Source: Plicaturopsis crispa FD-325 SS-3
Lineage: Eukaryota > Basidiomycota > Agaricomycetes > Amylocorticiales > Amylocorticiaceae
Direction: 5' to 3'
Length of the DNA: 64,000 nucleotides
Assembly: GCA_000827205.1 (NCBI GenBank)
Contig: KN832555.1
Span: 408,751 to 472,750 of the forward strand
Numbering within the stretch: the stretch's first letter is position 1; every line of letters starts with the position of its first letter. Position numbers and translations under genes: made by a program. The notes beneath the pieces are model-generated. The model saw nothing but the letters and a program-made list of their open reading frames with translations. It ran no database searches and had not been told where the DNA came from. Shown here in pieces: positions 1-12,555 of the stretch.

Positions 1-276
1 ACCGACATGCAGGTGGCTCGACACCCCCTCATCATCAATTTCCTGACACACTGGTGGCTGCACTGGAACGCCATAGATCTCGGGGAGACCAGTCCAATCA
101 AGGAGGACATACGATATCGATATCATCCTGTTTCAATGGACCAAATCCTCGGGCGCAAACCTCATAACGGGCATGGGTTTTTACTCCAGCCAGCTAGCCA
201 GCTGCCGGCAGATGCAAAGGGGTATGATTGGGACGGATCGTATACAGCACTTTTAAAGTCTGTCGGTAGACTTTAG
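1..276 (+). CDS. Unidentified protein, C-terminal end only
   Basis: The frame is open from the window edge to a stop at 274-276, so only the last 90 or so residues of a longer protein are visible. They are Trp/His-rich early on and end in SVGRL. I do not recognise a family. The stop lies at a purine-rich run (ggggaggg) followed by TGTGTGAG, an arrangement also seen where an LTR-element coding region meets its 3' LTR. A retroelement fossil end is therefore possible but unproven; a host gene end is the alternative. Confidence 0.3.
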   Translation, partial: TDMQVARHPLIINFLTHWWLHWNAIDLGETSPIKEDIRYRYHPVSMDQILGRKPHNGHGFLLQPASQLPADAKGYDWDGSYTALLKSVGRL

Positions 277-674
277 GGGAGGGTGTGTGAGCGCCCGCGG
301 ACGTGCGCTTTTGAGAGGGGGGAACCTGTGGCTGCTGGAGCCGCCACAGCTGGAGTCACGTGACCACACCGTAGTCTACACGCGTCTTCCTGTATCGTAG
401 TCTACATCTCACCCATATCGACCGTATTCGCCCAGACCCGCCCGGACATCCCCAGCACTCGAAGAAACTATGAATCTATGATCGTAAAAGTGGGCCGCGC
501 AACCAACGCGCAACAACGACGCTGATGATAGGGGCTATATTCCGGATTTGGAAGGCAATCGGCTTCGCGATCATTTTGGCACAGATTTTTTGGCCTGTGC
601 GTCCTTGTCAATGTAAGAGTGACATCGTTGTCTGCTTTACGCTCTGCGTGTCTTCACAAAAATCTGCGGCTGCT
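277..674. other. Intergenic region upstream of UTP17
   Basis: About 400 bp with no supported gene. It contains two direct copies of CGTAGTCTACA (near 371 and 405) and a CACGTG-containing stretch (near 357). The UTP17 promoter should lie here. Confidence 0.5.
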
Positions 675-3600
675 ATGACTGCAGCATCCAGCTCCAAGGC
701 GACGTCCTCGCGAACGCCGGAAAATATTCCATTACCTCCAAGTCCTCCGCGGTCAAACCAGGAGGCAAAGCCGAAGCGGACGAAAAAATCGAAGCGGAAA
801 GATCAGGTGGAGGCTGAGGCGGTCAAGGACACGACGGGGGCATGGTCCTGGACATCGCTCACGGACTCGTCGGCGAGCAAGCTTCCCCCAATATTCACCA
901 AAGATGGGAGGTACGTGTAGATCTCTTCGTGAATTTCTGCGCGTTCTAATGTCGTGTGGGCTTTCGGTGTAGCCATTTCTTCTCCATCGTTGGCTCATCA
1001 GTAAAAATATATTCCGTGGCTACTGGTCAAGTCGTGTCGACGCTTTCCAGCCCGACACCTCCATCGCCCGAGCGGGACGGCCGCTCGAATCTCATCACCT
1101 CAGCTACTCTCAATCCACACAACGCATTTCAGCTCATCACAGTTTCTCTCGACGGCTGCATCAAAATTTGGGACTTTCTGGACGCCGTTTTGCTGCAGAC
1201 AATTGACATCGCGCAACCCATTTTACATGTATGCGCGCATGAAAATTTCAAGAATACGGTTTTCGTCGCGGCCACGCGGCCGTCGAAGAAGAAAAGTAGT
1301 AAAGGTTCGTCTGACGCGCGATTATTTTATATTTTACGCGCGATCTCATCGGTTTGGGTTACCGTGCTACAGGCAAGGATATAGAAGATAACGCGGTTGT
1401 TTTGTCTGTGTCTCTCAAACCGACCGCCGACACTGCGTCGCTGCCAGTCCAAAAGTCATCTCGGATCTCCGCCGTAGGCAAGACGCGATCGACTACCGCT
1501 CTCGCCATCTCGCCCAACGGGTCCTGGATAGTAGCAATTGCGGGTCACAAGGCATACGTTGCCCGGACCGCGTCACTCAAGTCAGGATTCACGAAGTACG
1601 TTTCCCCGGAGCGATTGACGTGCCTCGCATTCCACCCGTCGGACGAATACTTCGCTACCGGGGACAGCGAGGGACATATACGACTGTGGCACTGCCTGAA
1701 TGATCAAGTGGCGACCGAAGCTGTCGGCGTAGAGAAACGGACTCAGACGACGACTCTGCACTGGCACGCACATGCTGTCTCGTCCATAGCGTTCACGCCT
1801 AATGGCGCGTACCTGCTAAGCGGCGGTGAGGAGTCTGTTCTTGTTATTTGGCAACTGCACTCCGGCAAGAAGGAGTTTATCCCCCGTGTCGGCGCCCCCA
1901 TCAATACGGTCGTGGTCTCTAAGACGGAAGGCGCCGTAGAAGAAGAATATCTGCTAGGACTCGCGGACGCGAGCTTCGTGTTTGTTAACGCAGGAAGCTT
2001 GAAGATATCCAGAGCGTACTCTCGAATAAAATTGGGTATGGCGTCATTTCCCCCCATTTGCCGCACATATACTGACGGACCTGTCTTTCAAGACCCTGCA
2101 TCCTCTCATGTATCGCCAAGTGGCACTGCGCCCGTACCCCTCGCCGTACACTCCACATCCTCCACTCTCCTACTCCCTTCCTCCCACGCATCTTCCCTCC
2201 AAACATACTCCCCCTCAACGTCCAAACTAATCGCCGAGCTCGAAGTCTCTCCATCAAACCGAGTCTCCCGACGCGACGAAAAGCCCGTGGAGCCCTCCCG
2301 CGTAGAGCGCGCCGTCATCGCGCCGTCCGGCGAGTGGATGGCGACTGTCGACAGCCGCGAGGGCGACGAATCCTTCCGCGCGGAGATATACCTCAAAATC
2401 TGGCGGTGGGACACGAAGTCGGGCTTCTGGGCGTTGAATACGCGTATCGACCGACCGCACGGGCTGAAGAAGGTCACGGCTGTGGCGTTCAGCTCTGGGT
2501 CCAACGAGACGCTGCAGCTGGTGACTACGGGTGAGGATCGGATCATCAAGACGTGGCGGATCCGGACGGCTAAAGAGAAAAGTGGATCGACGGAAGGTCT
2601 GTCGGCTGCCCTCAAGCCATGTCTAGTAAATCAAGCTGACCTTTCCTTGAAGATTACTGGGTTGCACGCTCGACGTTCGGCTTCCGTTCGGAGATACCTA
2701 CCCATGCGTCCTGGTCTCCAGACGGTTCTTTGCTAGCGATCTCCCTGGGACCCTATGTCGCCCTCTACAACCCCTTGTCAAACCAGCTTATTCAGGCTCT
2801 GACGTCGCCCGAGTGCAAAAGTGTGTCTTCAGCGTACTTCGTCGGTCCAGGGGGGCGGTATTTAGCCGCCGTCGGGAATAAAGACTTGGTCCTTTGGGAT
2901 CTCGTTACCCGGTCCAGTGCGTCCTATATACTCGTTTCTCGCACTCTTCGTACTCACCATGTGTTTCTCAGTCCGCTGGCACCATAAAGCTACCTCGAAG
3001 ATAGACATCGTGATCCCGCACCCCCACGACGAAACCTTCGCGCTCTTCCACCACGACGACACCCCCTCCTCCTCCCCCCGCTCCACGCGAATCTCGCTCT
3101 TCACCCCATCCTCCCCAACACCCCACGCAACGCACACCCTCCCATTCGCCCTCCTCAACCTCGCATGGTACCGCCCCTCCCCCTCCCCCTCGCCTTCCAC
3201 CACCTCCTACACGCTCGTGGGCATCACGCACACATGGAGCGTCGTGCTCTTCGGCGACGAGCCCTTGGCGCCGGACGACGAGGGCGCCTCCGCGCGCAGC
3301 CTCTCCTCCGCCGCCGATGGGCCGGGTAGCGAGAAACGCACGCTCTTCCAGGACATATTCGGGAAAGCCGCGTTTGCCGACCGGTCGAACGCGCCGTCCT
3401 CTACAACGGCGGCTGCACACAAGAGCAAGAGCAAGGACGCAGCGGGCATATTCGACGCGCCGGCGTACCTGATGCCGCCGCTGGAGACGCTCTTCGACCC
3501 GCTGATGAAGGGGTTCTTGAAGCCCCGGGCGGCCGACGAGGCGCGGGATGCAGATGATGAGGATGTTGCGATGGAGGTGGAGGTGGAGGAGCCGCTCGTG

Positions 3601-3942
3601 CTGGGTGGGCAGCACAGGCGTGTGGTCGACGCGGCGGAGATAGGTGCGCTTACTGAGTTGTTCAGGGCGCATGCTATTAAGGTATGTGTAGTCCTTTGTG
3701 CATAAACTCTGCATGGGGCCTGCGTTGACGACTGATCTTTTTTTTCGCAGCCGGGAAATAGGCCAAGCGAACCGCTCCGCACCCCCGTACCCGTCCAGAA
3801 ACTCAAAGCCGCGCCGCCATCCTCGCGTGTAACGCCGAAACCCGCTGCGCACACACCGAGACCACAGCGCGAGGTGCCCCCAGCGTCGTCGCCGCCCCTG
3901 ACGAACGGGAGCAGCAAGAAGAGAAAAAAGTCTACGGTTTAA
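675..3942 (+). CDS. UTP17: U3 snoRNP protein Utp17 / WDR75-like WD40 protein
   Basis: A nucleolar WD40 protein of the t-UTP/UtpA part of the small-subunit processome, which supports pre-rRNA transcription and early 18S processing (family knowledge). ATG at 675 follows a short upstream leader. Visible introns are 911-972 and 1305-1372, with others near 2035-2092, 2600-2653, 2918-2972 and 3681-3750. The N-terminus is Lys/Ser/Pro-rich. WD40 blades follow, with typical ends such as CIKIWDF, IRLWHC, LVIWQL, IKTWRI and LVLWDL. A Trp-rich middle and an acidic stretch (DADDEDVAMEVEVEEP) come next, and the tail is basic and ends SKKRKKSTV. Order and content match WDR75/Nan1. The downstream neighbour is a convergent homeobox gene. 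Confidence 0.85.
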
Positions 3943-4333
3943 TCAATAATGTAGAGTCGGGCATCGTGTTGGATTTAAGCATTGAATTCATGTTGGCATT
4001 AAATGGCTGGGCGGGCATCAATCATCATCCACAGCGTACTCGAGTCATGTTGTGTTGTGTTGCACTCATAGTGTTCCCGTTGTACATGGACTGTAAAGTT
4101 ATCATGCACTATACAATCCGTGTGTTCGATTCTGTCCATCCAAGGTGAAGCTAGCATGTACACATGGTTCGTGAATCGTGGGTATCCGTCCGTTACAAGT
4201 GATCCATGAAGGGGAAAGGTATGAAGCGTTACATGTACAATGGAGGGGGTATTATGAAAAGGATCCTAGGTAAAAATATATACGCTGCCGGAGCCTTCAA
4301 GAGAAAACGAAAAGAAAAAGGTGACACTCCGAA

Positions 4334-5594
4334 TTACCTTCGCTCGGAGCGCTTCAGCCCCACGAGCATCGCCGCGCCGCAAATAATGTCCGTCGTCAAA
4401 TCGCGCTGCGACGCCAGGATCTCCTCCGGCACCATCGTCTGGCAGCTCGCGGTGTACGAGAGCAGCTCCAGCCCAGTGCTGATATTAGGGCTGATGTTGC
4501 CCACATGAGGACTGATGTTGCCCACATGAGGACTGTGGTTGAAGCTCCTGGACACGCCACGGAAAACGTCGTCGACGTCGCTCTCCTCGTCGTCGTCGGT
4601 CGAGTCCTCTCGCAGCCGCTTCGTCTGCCGATCACACACCCAGTCGAGGCTGTGTTTCTTTCGGTTGATGTGCGGCCTCTGCGTCCTCGATGCCATATCT
4701 CTGTACGCCGAGGAAGACCCGTTCCGCTCGCTTGGCATGTTCAAGTTGTGGGCGGGCGGGGAAGACACGATACGTGTCCATAGCTCCTGGGGATGAAGAT
4801 GAGGTTGACCTTCGCTCGACGCTGCGCTGTTTGAACGGCTGCGGGACGCCTCGGGTATATGGTGCTTGTGACTGGACTTGGAATGGCGCGCCATGCGGCT
4901 CGAAGGTTGGTTTTCGCGCCTTGAGACCGCCGCGAGCGGCGAGCGGTAGGACGCCATGCGATGTGAACGGGTCGCGAAGCTAGGGCGATTATCCATGCTG
5001 GCGGAGAGCGTAGTATTCTCTGCAGGCGAGGACACTCGAGTGCCAAGAGTAGAGCGCGGTTCTGAGGCAGGCTGACTAGAGCTAGGGTCGACGAAGACAG
5101 AGAAAGACGCAGCCTTGGACATGGAGAGAGATGAGAACGGGACGAAGGTGGTGCCGGGTCTTGCCGTTGGGGTAACGCTGCGGCCTTTCTTGATGGTCTG
5201 ACGTTTGTTCTGGAACCAGATGGTCAACGTTTTCGGCTCCCTGGGAGCAACAAAAAATCAGTTTATGCAGCGACGGGTTGAGCAGTTCAGGAGAAAGGCT
5301 TGCTCACAGTCCAAGTTTTACCGCTACGGCTTTCTTCTCCTCCCTAGAAGGATGCGACGATTTCTTGAAAAGAGCCTCCAGAGTAGCCAGTTGAGCGTCG
5401 GTCATTCGATGGCGCGGCTTCTTGTCAGCAGCCGTATCGCCCGCATTTGACTGCGCCGAGATCGATGCAGTTAGAGGAGCCTTGTTCATGTGCGGCGGGC
5501 TTGTGTTTTCGGATTTATGTTGTTGTTCGTGTTGTGGGAGTAGGAGGGGCGGACTTGTACGAAAAGAGCGGGTGGATCGCATGGGAGGACGCAT
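4334..5594 (-). CDS. Homeodomain transcription factor
   Basis: A DNA-binding regulator. Two exons (5308-5594 and 4334-5240) are joined across a 67-bp intron with GTGAGC donor and CAG acceptor. The join completes a 60-residue typical (non-TALE) homeodomain: KKPRHRMTDAQLATLEALF, then KLGLEPKTLTIWFQNKRQ, then a basic end (TIKKGR). Helix 3 WFQNKR, split just upstream by the intron, carries the invariant W, F, N and R. The rest is Ser/Pro-rich, with a basic NLS-like patch (HINRKKH), an acidic DDDEESDVDD, and a tandem HVGNISP repeat near the C-terminus. The start is the ATG (MRPPMRST) 74 codons into the open frame, since the upstream part is low-quality sequence. It resembles basidiomycete developmental Hom-type factors more than mating-type HD1/HD2 proteins; which one is unclear. 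Confidence 0.8.
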
Positions 5595-6570
5595 TATAGA
5601 GAGAAAGAGAGAAATAAGCAGAGATAAAAAGAGTGTGGGCGTGCGCTTGAAGCTCGCGGGAAACAGGAAATGCAGATAGACGCAGGAGCCAAGAACCAAT
5701 TCCCTCAAAACGCGAACAAAACGCGGAGCCATAACACGCACACGTGATCCGGTTAAAGATTCACGGGATTTCACCCGCGTCCCAAATCCCAGAGCTGCAA
5801 TCTCCCGCTTGTTCACCAGCTCTACGACTCGGACTTGTACAGCTATTCAGCGTTGCATTCAGCTTGTGTCAAGCTCTAGGAAACATACCGCTGGGTCTTG
5901 TCCGACACATTCCTTCTTGAGCGCTCCTTTGGTCGTGTTTCAACCAACCAGTGTCAAGTTTCAACAAGTCTTTCATCGCAAAGATCTGTACGCCAATGCA
6001 CTCGCGATATTTGGCATCCTTCTTACCGCAGCGTTGCACTAGCACTAAGCCACGACGAAGCTGCGCGTCTCTGAGTGAGTGAAGATGTGTCTGCAGCTCT
6101 CACCTGGATGGATCCGGGCCTACTCCGAGGCGTGTTGCAACAGCGCACCAGCTTGTCAGGTCTTTTTTGCACAGACCTGACGAAGACTAGTTGATAAATT
6201 GTGCGTTCATCATCATCCACTCATAGCTGGTGTATTGACCTCGTGCAACAGCAATTGACAGAGGGACTCGAGGATCTCAAATGCTTTAGCAAACGAAATA
6301 CTTGGCTAAATCAACGCTCAGAAAGTTGCGTTCAAGCTCTTGACGATATTTCTCTGTTTCCGTTGGAATTCTGCTTTGCTACTGCTTTGCTCTAGGGCCT
6401 AACTTCTTCCTGCACGCGCGGCCCAGCAATTCCATTCTTGACCGCGATCATGGGTGACATGGTCCCAACTCGAACTCCTGATAGCTGTTGGGCGCTGATA
6501 CAATGTCAGCCGCTAACAAGCATCCCTTATACTGCTGAACTCTCCACCATCGTACCGGACAACCAGCACC
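5595..6570. other. Divergent intergenic region
   Basis: About 980 bp between the divergently transcribed homeobox and arrestin-like genes. No coding exon, RNA gene or repeat is recognised. It should hold both promoters. Confidence 0.5.
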
Positions 6571-9554
6571 ATGTCGGTAATCAGCGATGTCCCCGCCGGG
6601 CTCGGTATCGACATATACGCCTCGCAATCCTCCTCCTTGCGCACCTCCCGATGCGATCCCATTCCCAGCATTGCTCGCCATCAGAGCGCCGACAGTGGCT
6701 TACCGGCAACAAACTCCCATCCGACCCTCAGGTCTATGACGGCCATGCAAGGGCTGCTGCTGGCCGAATCTGGTGACGGGATGGTCGAACTCGATCCGTA
6801 CGCTCGAGATGGTTCCGGCTTTCGGGAGGGACAGCGCTTCACAGGTACGGCCGGTGGACGCTCAAGACTGTCACGAACAGGAAGCAGCTACACCGACTCT
6901 TCGACCGAGGGATCCTCGCTCAGCCGCCACGGCACGCTCTTGAGCTTTGGCGCTTCTGACGGGAGGACCGCGGCCGAACTCAAGTCTCTCATGGGGAACG
7001 GCAACTCTCGCTTGAAGAGTGGTGCTACGGTTCTGCCGCCGCCAGGACAGCCTCAAAAACGCTCGAAGGACGCACTGGACACGGTCGTCCTTGAGCAGGC
7101 TAAAACACACGCGAGGGTGGAAGTCGATATCGTCCTGGAAAGCTATACCGGCATACAAGGCAATTATTTCAAGGGCCTCATCAAAGTCCGCGTACGGAAG
7201 CAGTCCAAGAAGGAGGAAGGCCCGCTCCTGCTCGGCGCGGGCAAACTACGAATTATAGGCTTTGAATGCATTCCGAACGAGGAGGATCAACATACGTTCT
7301 ATCAATGCGCTGCACCGCTGACTGACATCACGCAATCGGCGCAAAAGCTCTATGCATCAACGCCGGACAACGAGGGCTTTTGTGAAGGGAGAGAGGGTGT
7401 TCACGTACTGCCCTTTTCGATCTTCCTCCCGATTACAGGTGCTACAGGGAAGCCCAAGGGTGCTCTCCATCTCAACTCTGGCGTGACGGTGCGCTACATA
7501 GCGATTGCGTACGTCGATATGTCGACTCTATGTCTATTTCTAACCCGACGTTGTGTGTTTAGGTCGGTCAAGGTCAAAAACCCTGAGACGGGCAAGCACT
7601 CCATCGCTCATTTCTACCGCAACTGCGAGATATGGCCCCGCCTCAACCCCACACTCATACTCGCCTCCGCACCACGCCCACTACGCGCCGTCACGGCCAA
7701 GAGTCTCTTCATGGGCGGTCCCGGGAAGCTCAAGCTCACAGCGTGCATCCACCGCCTGCACTGGATCGCCGGCCAGCGCTGCCACGTCGCCGTCTCCGTC
7801 GACAACGCCACGAAGAAGACCGTGCGCAGCCTGACGCTCACGCTGGTCCGAACGACGATCGTGTTCCGCCCGCAGGCGCACCTCGACCCGCTGCCTGCGA
7901 GCGCGATGCGCAGCGCGGACCCGGATGCGTGCCAGACTACGACGACGGAGAAACACGTTGCGGAGACCAGGCTCGAGATGGGGAATCACGGTGCGAAGGG
8001 ACATGCGAGCGCGAAGGGCTGGTGGACTGGCGTCAGTGCTGGTGATACCCTCGATTTCTCGCATTCCATCGTTATCCCGGTATGTCTTCCTTTCGTGGCT
8101 TGCATGGACTAGTATTGACGGAGACTGGGTAGGAGGACACACTGTCTGTGACTCGCGGAAGACTGCTCGAAGTTGAATATTCGATACGCGTCGGCCTCAG
8201 CGCGGGAACCCTTGCGTCCGACGTTCACGTTGTGCTCCCCATCCGCATCGTCAACTTCCTGTCCATCGACCCGCCGCCCAGCTCTCCCATGCATCGTATG
8301 ACCGACTCCACCATCTCCTCCGCTTCCTCCATCTCAAGCGCCGGCAAACCGCCCAATCGCATGTCAAGGGACGGGCTGCCCCGAAGCTGCCCAAAGTCCG
8401 TGTTCAGACCGCTAGACTCCGACGAGTCCCTCTCCGCTACCTCTAGACGGTACGAAGACCCGTCTGACTACGCGGACGATGACACGCAGATGGATTCCGG
8501 TCCCCCGACGCGTACGGGCAGCCAAGTCAGCACGGCGTCTTCGACGTCCGACTACGCGAATACAGACGACGAGCTTTCGTCTGTTCTCCGCGAAGAGTCC
8601 ATTCGCGCCCCGCGGTTTGCGGACTTGTACATCGCGGAGCAGCGGGAGCGCGAACAGCAGCAGCCAGACACTCGACCACCGTACGATGCGGCCTATCACT
8701 CCCGCTCCGAGGACGATGTGGAACGCTCTGCCGCAAGACGGCGCGACCGCTCAAAAACAGTCACCGCCCGCGAGGCGCCGAGCATGCATGCAAACGCCTC
8801 CAAGCGGCAGTCTCTCGGTCCGCGCTCTCCTCCGATCGACGGAATGGTGGCAGGGCGAAACGAGGGCCCGTCGCCGTTCGCGTTGCGGGTTAAGGAAAAG
8901 CTACAGGCGGCGGCGCTTGCGGATGGATTGCTGCTGCAACGCGATCGCGTGTCGTCCATGTCGAGCTTTGGGTGCATCTCGGCTAGCGCGAGCAACCTTG
9001 GCACAGAGAGCGGCTCCGTACAGAGGACGGACGCGGAGACGGACAGTGAGGAGGATGCATTGGCTCGGGCATGGTCGCCACGCTCAGAGGAGGCGCTCCA
9101 GCGGCAGACGGTGGTTCAGCTTTCGGATTCATCCTCGTCGTCCGTGATGCGCCGCGCCGCGCGCGATCCTCGCCGCAGCGTGCTCGAGGACCATCCTGAG
9201 ATGGACGAAGACGACCATACCCCCGTGCAGCCTTCGGGCTCGCAGTTCAGGACCCTTCCGCGCACCCCGTCGATGCAAGGCGGCCTCTCCGCCCTGGCGT
9301 CGCTTCACGACGTACCTGAACACGGCCCGCCTCGTATTTCCTACACCACGTCCGTCCCTGCGCACGGACCCTCGTCATCGGCATCAGCAAATTCGACCGT
9401 GGCAGCTCGGACGCGTTCGGTGTGTTCTGGCGCGCGCGAGATGGGGCGTCCGTCGCGCACTGGTGGGTCGGAGCAGGTGAGCAGTGTGCGGAATAAGATT
9501 TTGCAGTTGGAGATAAGGGTGCAGGAGGCGGACGATTTCGAGCGTGGGGAGTAA
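6571..9554 (+). CDS. Arrestin-domain (ART-like) protein
   Basis: Arrestin-related adaptors link plasma-membrane transporters to the Rsp5-type ubiquitin ligase (family knowledge). Introns at 7509-7562 and 8080-8132 restore one frame. After a Ser-rich N-terminus (about 180 residues) comes the arrestin N fold (VEVDIVLESYTGIQGNYFKG, later FSIFLP and GVTVRYIAIA). The arrestin C fold follows (KSLFMGGPGKLKLTACIHR, GQRCHVAVSVDNATKK, HSIVIP, LEVEYSIRVGL, VVLPIRIVNF). The last 400 residues are Ser/Asp/Arg-rich and look disordered. I did not find a clear PPxY ligase-binding motif: the tail has DTRPPYD, which is only PPY. Probably cytosolic. Start MSVISDVPAG is the first ATG of the open exon. Confidence 0.82.
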
Positions 9555-9763
9555 TCGTACTTCGGGTTTATGAACATTATATATTTCTGTGGTTAATTGG
9601 GTCCACGCGGGTTTACGAGCTATCTTCAATAACAAACACGAGCGTTCCTTTTGACGTCTGCCAGCAGAGGCCAACATGGAAGGGACGGAACAGGGGATGG
9701 TACTTCAAGCTTGAAGTGAGACACTAAACCAGAGGGCACGCGAAAGTGGTGGTTTCCAAATAT

Positions 9764-10533
9764 TATTGTTGTTTGCGAATATGTTGGCGGTCGCGCCAAT
9801 TTCAATAACTTTTGCGCGCGGTACGCTCAAACAACTTTTGATTTTTATCTCTACGAATACCACACCTTTCTCCGTAATTTAAACTGATCTGAGATGCCCC
9901 ATTGCATGCCGAGGTGCGCCCAAGCAGAATTTTGAGAAACGAGCGAGGATTGTATTCGACCCAAAATGGCAGGTAGTTCAGCCACAGCTTTCTCTGCCAG
10001 TAACTTTTGATTTTTGGCTCGACGAGCACTCAACGGATGAGCAAAATTCAACCTGTTCTGAGACCCTACTGTCCTACCTGAGGTGTCCGTGAAGTATCCG
10101 GAGCATAATAACCAATATGTGATATGTACATGGATGCCTATCTCTGTAATACAATGCTGCTGTTCACTGTGCTATTTATAAGCACTTTTTTGGTCCAAAA
10201 ACCTCCCTTGCACCTCAGGTAGGACAGTAGGGTCTCAGAACAGGTCGAATTTTGCTCATCCGTTGAGTGCTCGTCGAGCCAAAAATCAAAAGTTACTGGC
10301 AGAGAAAGCTGTGGCTGAACCATCTGCCATTTTGGGTCGAATACAATCCTCGCTCGTTTCTCAAAATTCTGCTTGGGCGCACCTCGGCATGCAATGGGGC
10401 ATCTCAGATCAGTTTAAACTACGGAGAAAAGTGTGGTATTCGTAGAGATAAAAATCAAAAGTTGTTTGAGCGTACCGCGCGCAAAAGTTATTGAAATCGG
10501 CGCGACCGCCAACATATTCGCAAACAGCAATAA
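9764..10533. repeat. Foldback element with about 322-bp inverted arms
   Basis: The left arm (9764-10085) and right arm (10211-10533) are near-perfect inverted copies around a 125-bp loop. Reading each arm outward-in gives the same 75-residue open frame with only two amino-acid differences, and the outer ends are TATTG(T/C)TGTTTGCG. No transposase is present, so this looks like a non-autonomous foldback or MITE-like element. A possible TA target duplication is not clear. A transcript would fold into a hairpin of more than 300 bp. The 75-residue frames are not treated as genes. Confidence 0.85.
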
Positions 10534-10737
10534 GCATTAAGACTGTACAGCTTCTTCCAGCACAACATATACACTATCGTACATTCCATCGAAATCCCCG
10601 TAATAATGCCCTGCTCTAATCGGGTTGCCGTGAATAATATTATGATGATGGTGCGGGCGGCGAGTCAAGTCATGCGAGCGAGCGCTAATGGTGGGCACGG
10701 GCCTCAGTGCATGTGCCGCCTGCCAAAATAAAATGAC

Positions 10738-11080
10738 GCATGCGGGATGTGGGATGGTATGGGGCCCTTGATAGTCCTATGGAAAAGCACAGTGAGCGGG
10801 CGAGGACCGATAAGACGTGGGGAGCACGACGTACGAGGGTGTTCGTGTCTGGGACCAGATGGTGTACCCGAGGACGCCTTCCAAAGTGCCGAAAAGGAGA
10901 ATGGACTAGAAAGAACAATGGCGTAAGCAAAGACGTCGACACGGCTCTAAGAAGGGTACGTACGGGGACGCGGGATGCAATCATGCTAAGCATCTTGTGT
11001 AGATGGTTGGGTGAGTGGTGGTGGTTGAGTGGTGGTTGAGTGGAGTGGTGGTTATTGTTCTTCCTCTTGGAGTGAATTGG
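10738..11080 (-). repeat. Diverged duplicated unit, copy 1
   Basis: Shares a series of aligned blocks with 12225-12555: GCGGGATGTGxGATGG, GGACCAGATGGTGTA, AGTGCCGAAxAGGAGAATGG, and GGGACGCGGGA followed by TAAGCAT. On the minus strand both copies can start with the same short peptide, here MLSMIASRVPVRTLL, which continues for about 100 residues in this copy. Identity is unknown: an old repeat family or a duplicated small gene. Confidence 0.5.
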
Positions 11081-12224
11081 GTTGTGTAATTCAATGAGGA
11101 CCCAAACGGCAGGATACTGCATGACCTTTATACTCTGGCACCGGAATCTAGTTCCAGCTGTGCAAAAGACGTCGTATGATGTGTCCCGTCTATAGACAGT
11201 CGAGAACGTAGTGTAATAGAGGCAGGCAGATAGGCAGACCGTTCTAGACCGAACGACAGATAGGCAGCCCGAGAGAGGCAGCCGACTTTTCGGGCGAGAA
11301 AACATGGGGAAAGCTGAGGTCGCGGAGTAGCAATTGTGGCGACAGGTCTAGGTAGGCCCAAACCAAGTGAATGACTTCGTTAAGAATCGTCGCAGATACC
11401 TCTTTGCTCATCTAGTATCGTTTACACATGTGTGCAGTCCGAGTGAGACGGCCACGGAGGCGAAAGGTCGGTGTCCGCCACTATATCTCGGTCGCGAGTG
11501 CTCTTGAAACTGAAGCGCTGAAGCCTGACCGAGCGCGCCGCATTGCGATTCCATCAGCTATCGTAGCGTGCGTCTCGCAGAGACACAGTCTAGAGTATGA
11601 GGCGTTGTGCGATAGTGGAGATCGAGAACACAACGCTCGGCGGTCGAGGCTCCTCTTGACGCATAAAATTGTTCGCCGGGCCGAAAGGCCCCTGTCCTGA
11701 AGTGGAATCAGTACGAACCTCCGAGACGTCAACCCCGCGCTTCCCAAGTTCCCATTCATTCTGCACACTTGTAGGATTCAAATTTACAAGCATCTTAAAG
11801 CCTTGTCACCAATGTGGATTCACCCGGCCATGGCATACTCACGCGAGAGAAATATTTTGTTGACGCTGCCATAAATTTATGGAAGGTCACCGGTCATGTC
11901 TGTAGCGACTCAGAAATGCAGTGGTATTCGACTCGCAGCCACCTCACGCTTCACCTAGGGTCACCATCACGTTCTCGGCTGCACAAGGGGAGTTCTTCAA
12001 GTTAACAGACATTTGAGCTTCGAAGTTTCCGCATTATGATTCCACCGCATAGCCATCCCGAGTATTAAGGTATAGGTACAATATTACACATCCCATCCGT
12101 CGCATTAGACCTATCCGTCTCGAGGAGTCCCCGCCAATAATAGTGTGGGGTGGGCTCGGTCAGATATTTAGCGCTATTGAGCGCGGAGGTCTCAGGAAAT
12201 ATGCCGACGACCGAAGTAGAACGA

Positions 12225-12555
12225 CGCGTGCGGGATGTGAGATGGGAGAGGCCCTTTGATAGCTCTGCAAGAAGAGTGAGGTGAGACATCGGTGGAAATG
12301 GCACCTACAAAAGTTATTGAACGTACGTTGGTGCCTTCCTCGAGGACCAGATGGTGTAGAGGAGGGTACTCTCGACAGTGCCGAACAGGAGAATGGACTA
12401 TGACGGTTCGTACAGAGCGTAAGTAAATGACACGGACCCGTAAGCAAGGAGGATACGCACAGGGACGCGGGACCTGATCAAGTTAAGCATTGTAAGCAGG
12501 TAGTAGTGGACGCGTTAGTTGAGTGTTCGTGATTTATCCTCTTGCGAGTGGGTGG
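12225..12555 (-). repeat. Diverged duplicated unit, copy 2
   Basis: Second copy of the unit at 10738-11080, in the same orientation with insertions. Its minus-strand reading frame starts MLNLIRSRVPVRILL, clearly related to copy 1, but stops after about 30 residues. Whether that reflects decay or an intron cannot be told from this sequence alone. Confidence 0.5.

Noticed and set aside
9802-10494. Two 75-residue proteins in the foldback arms
   Set aside because: They are the same sequence read in each inverted arm, with no start context or family support; best explained by the repeat itself.
10685-11305. A 206-residue minus-strand open frame
   Set aside because: Low-complexity composition, no family features, and the related copy at 12225-12555 does not keep the frame; kept only as a repeat.
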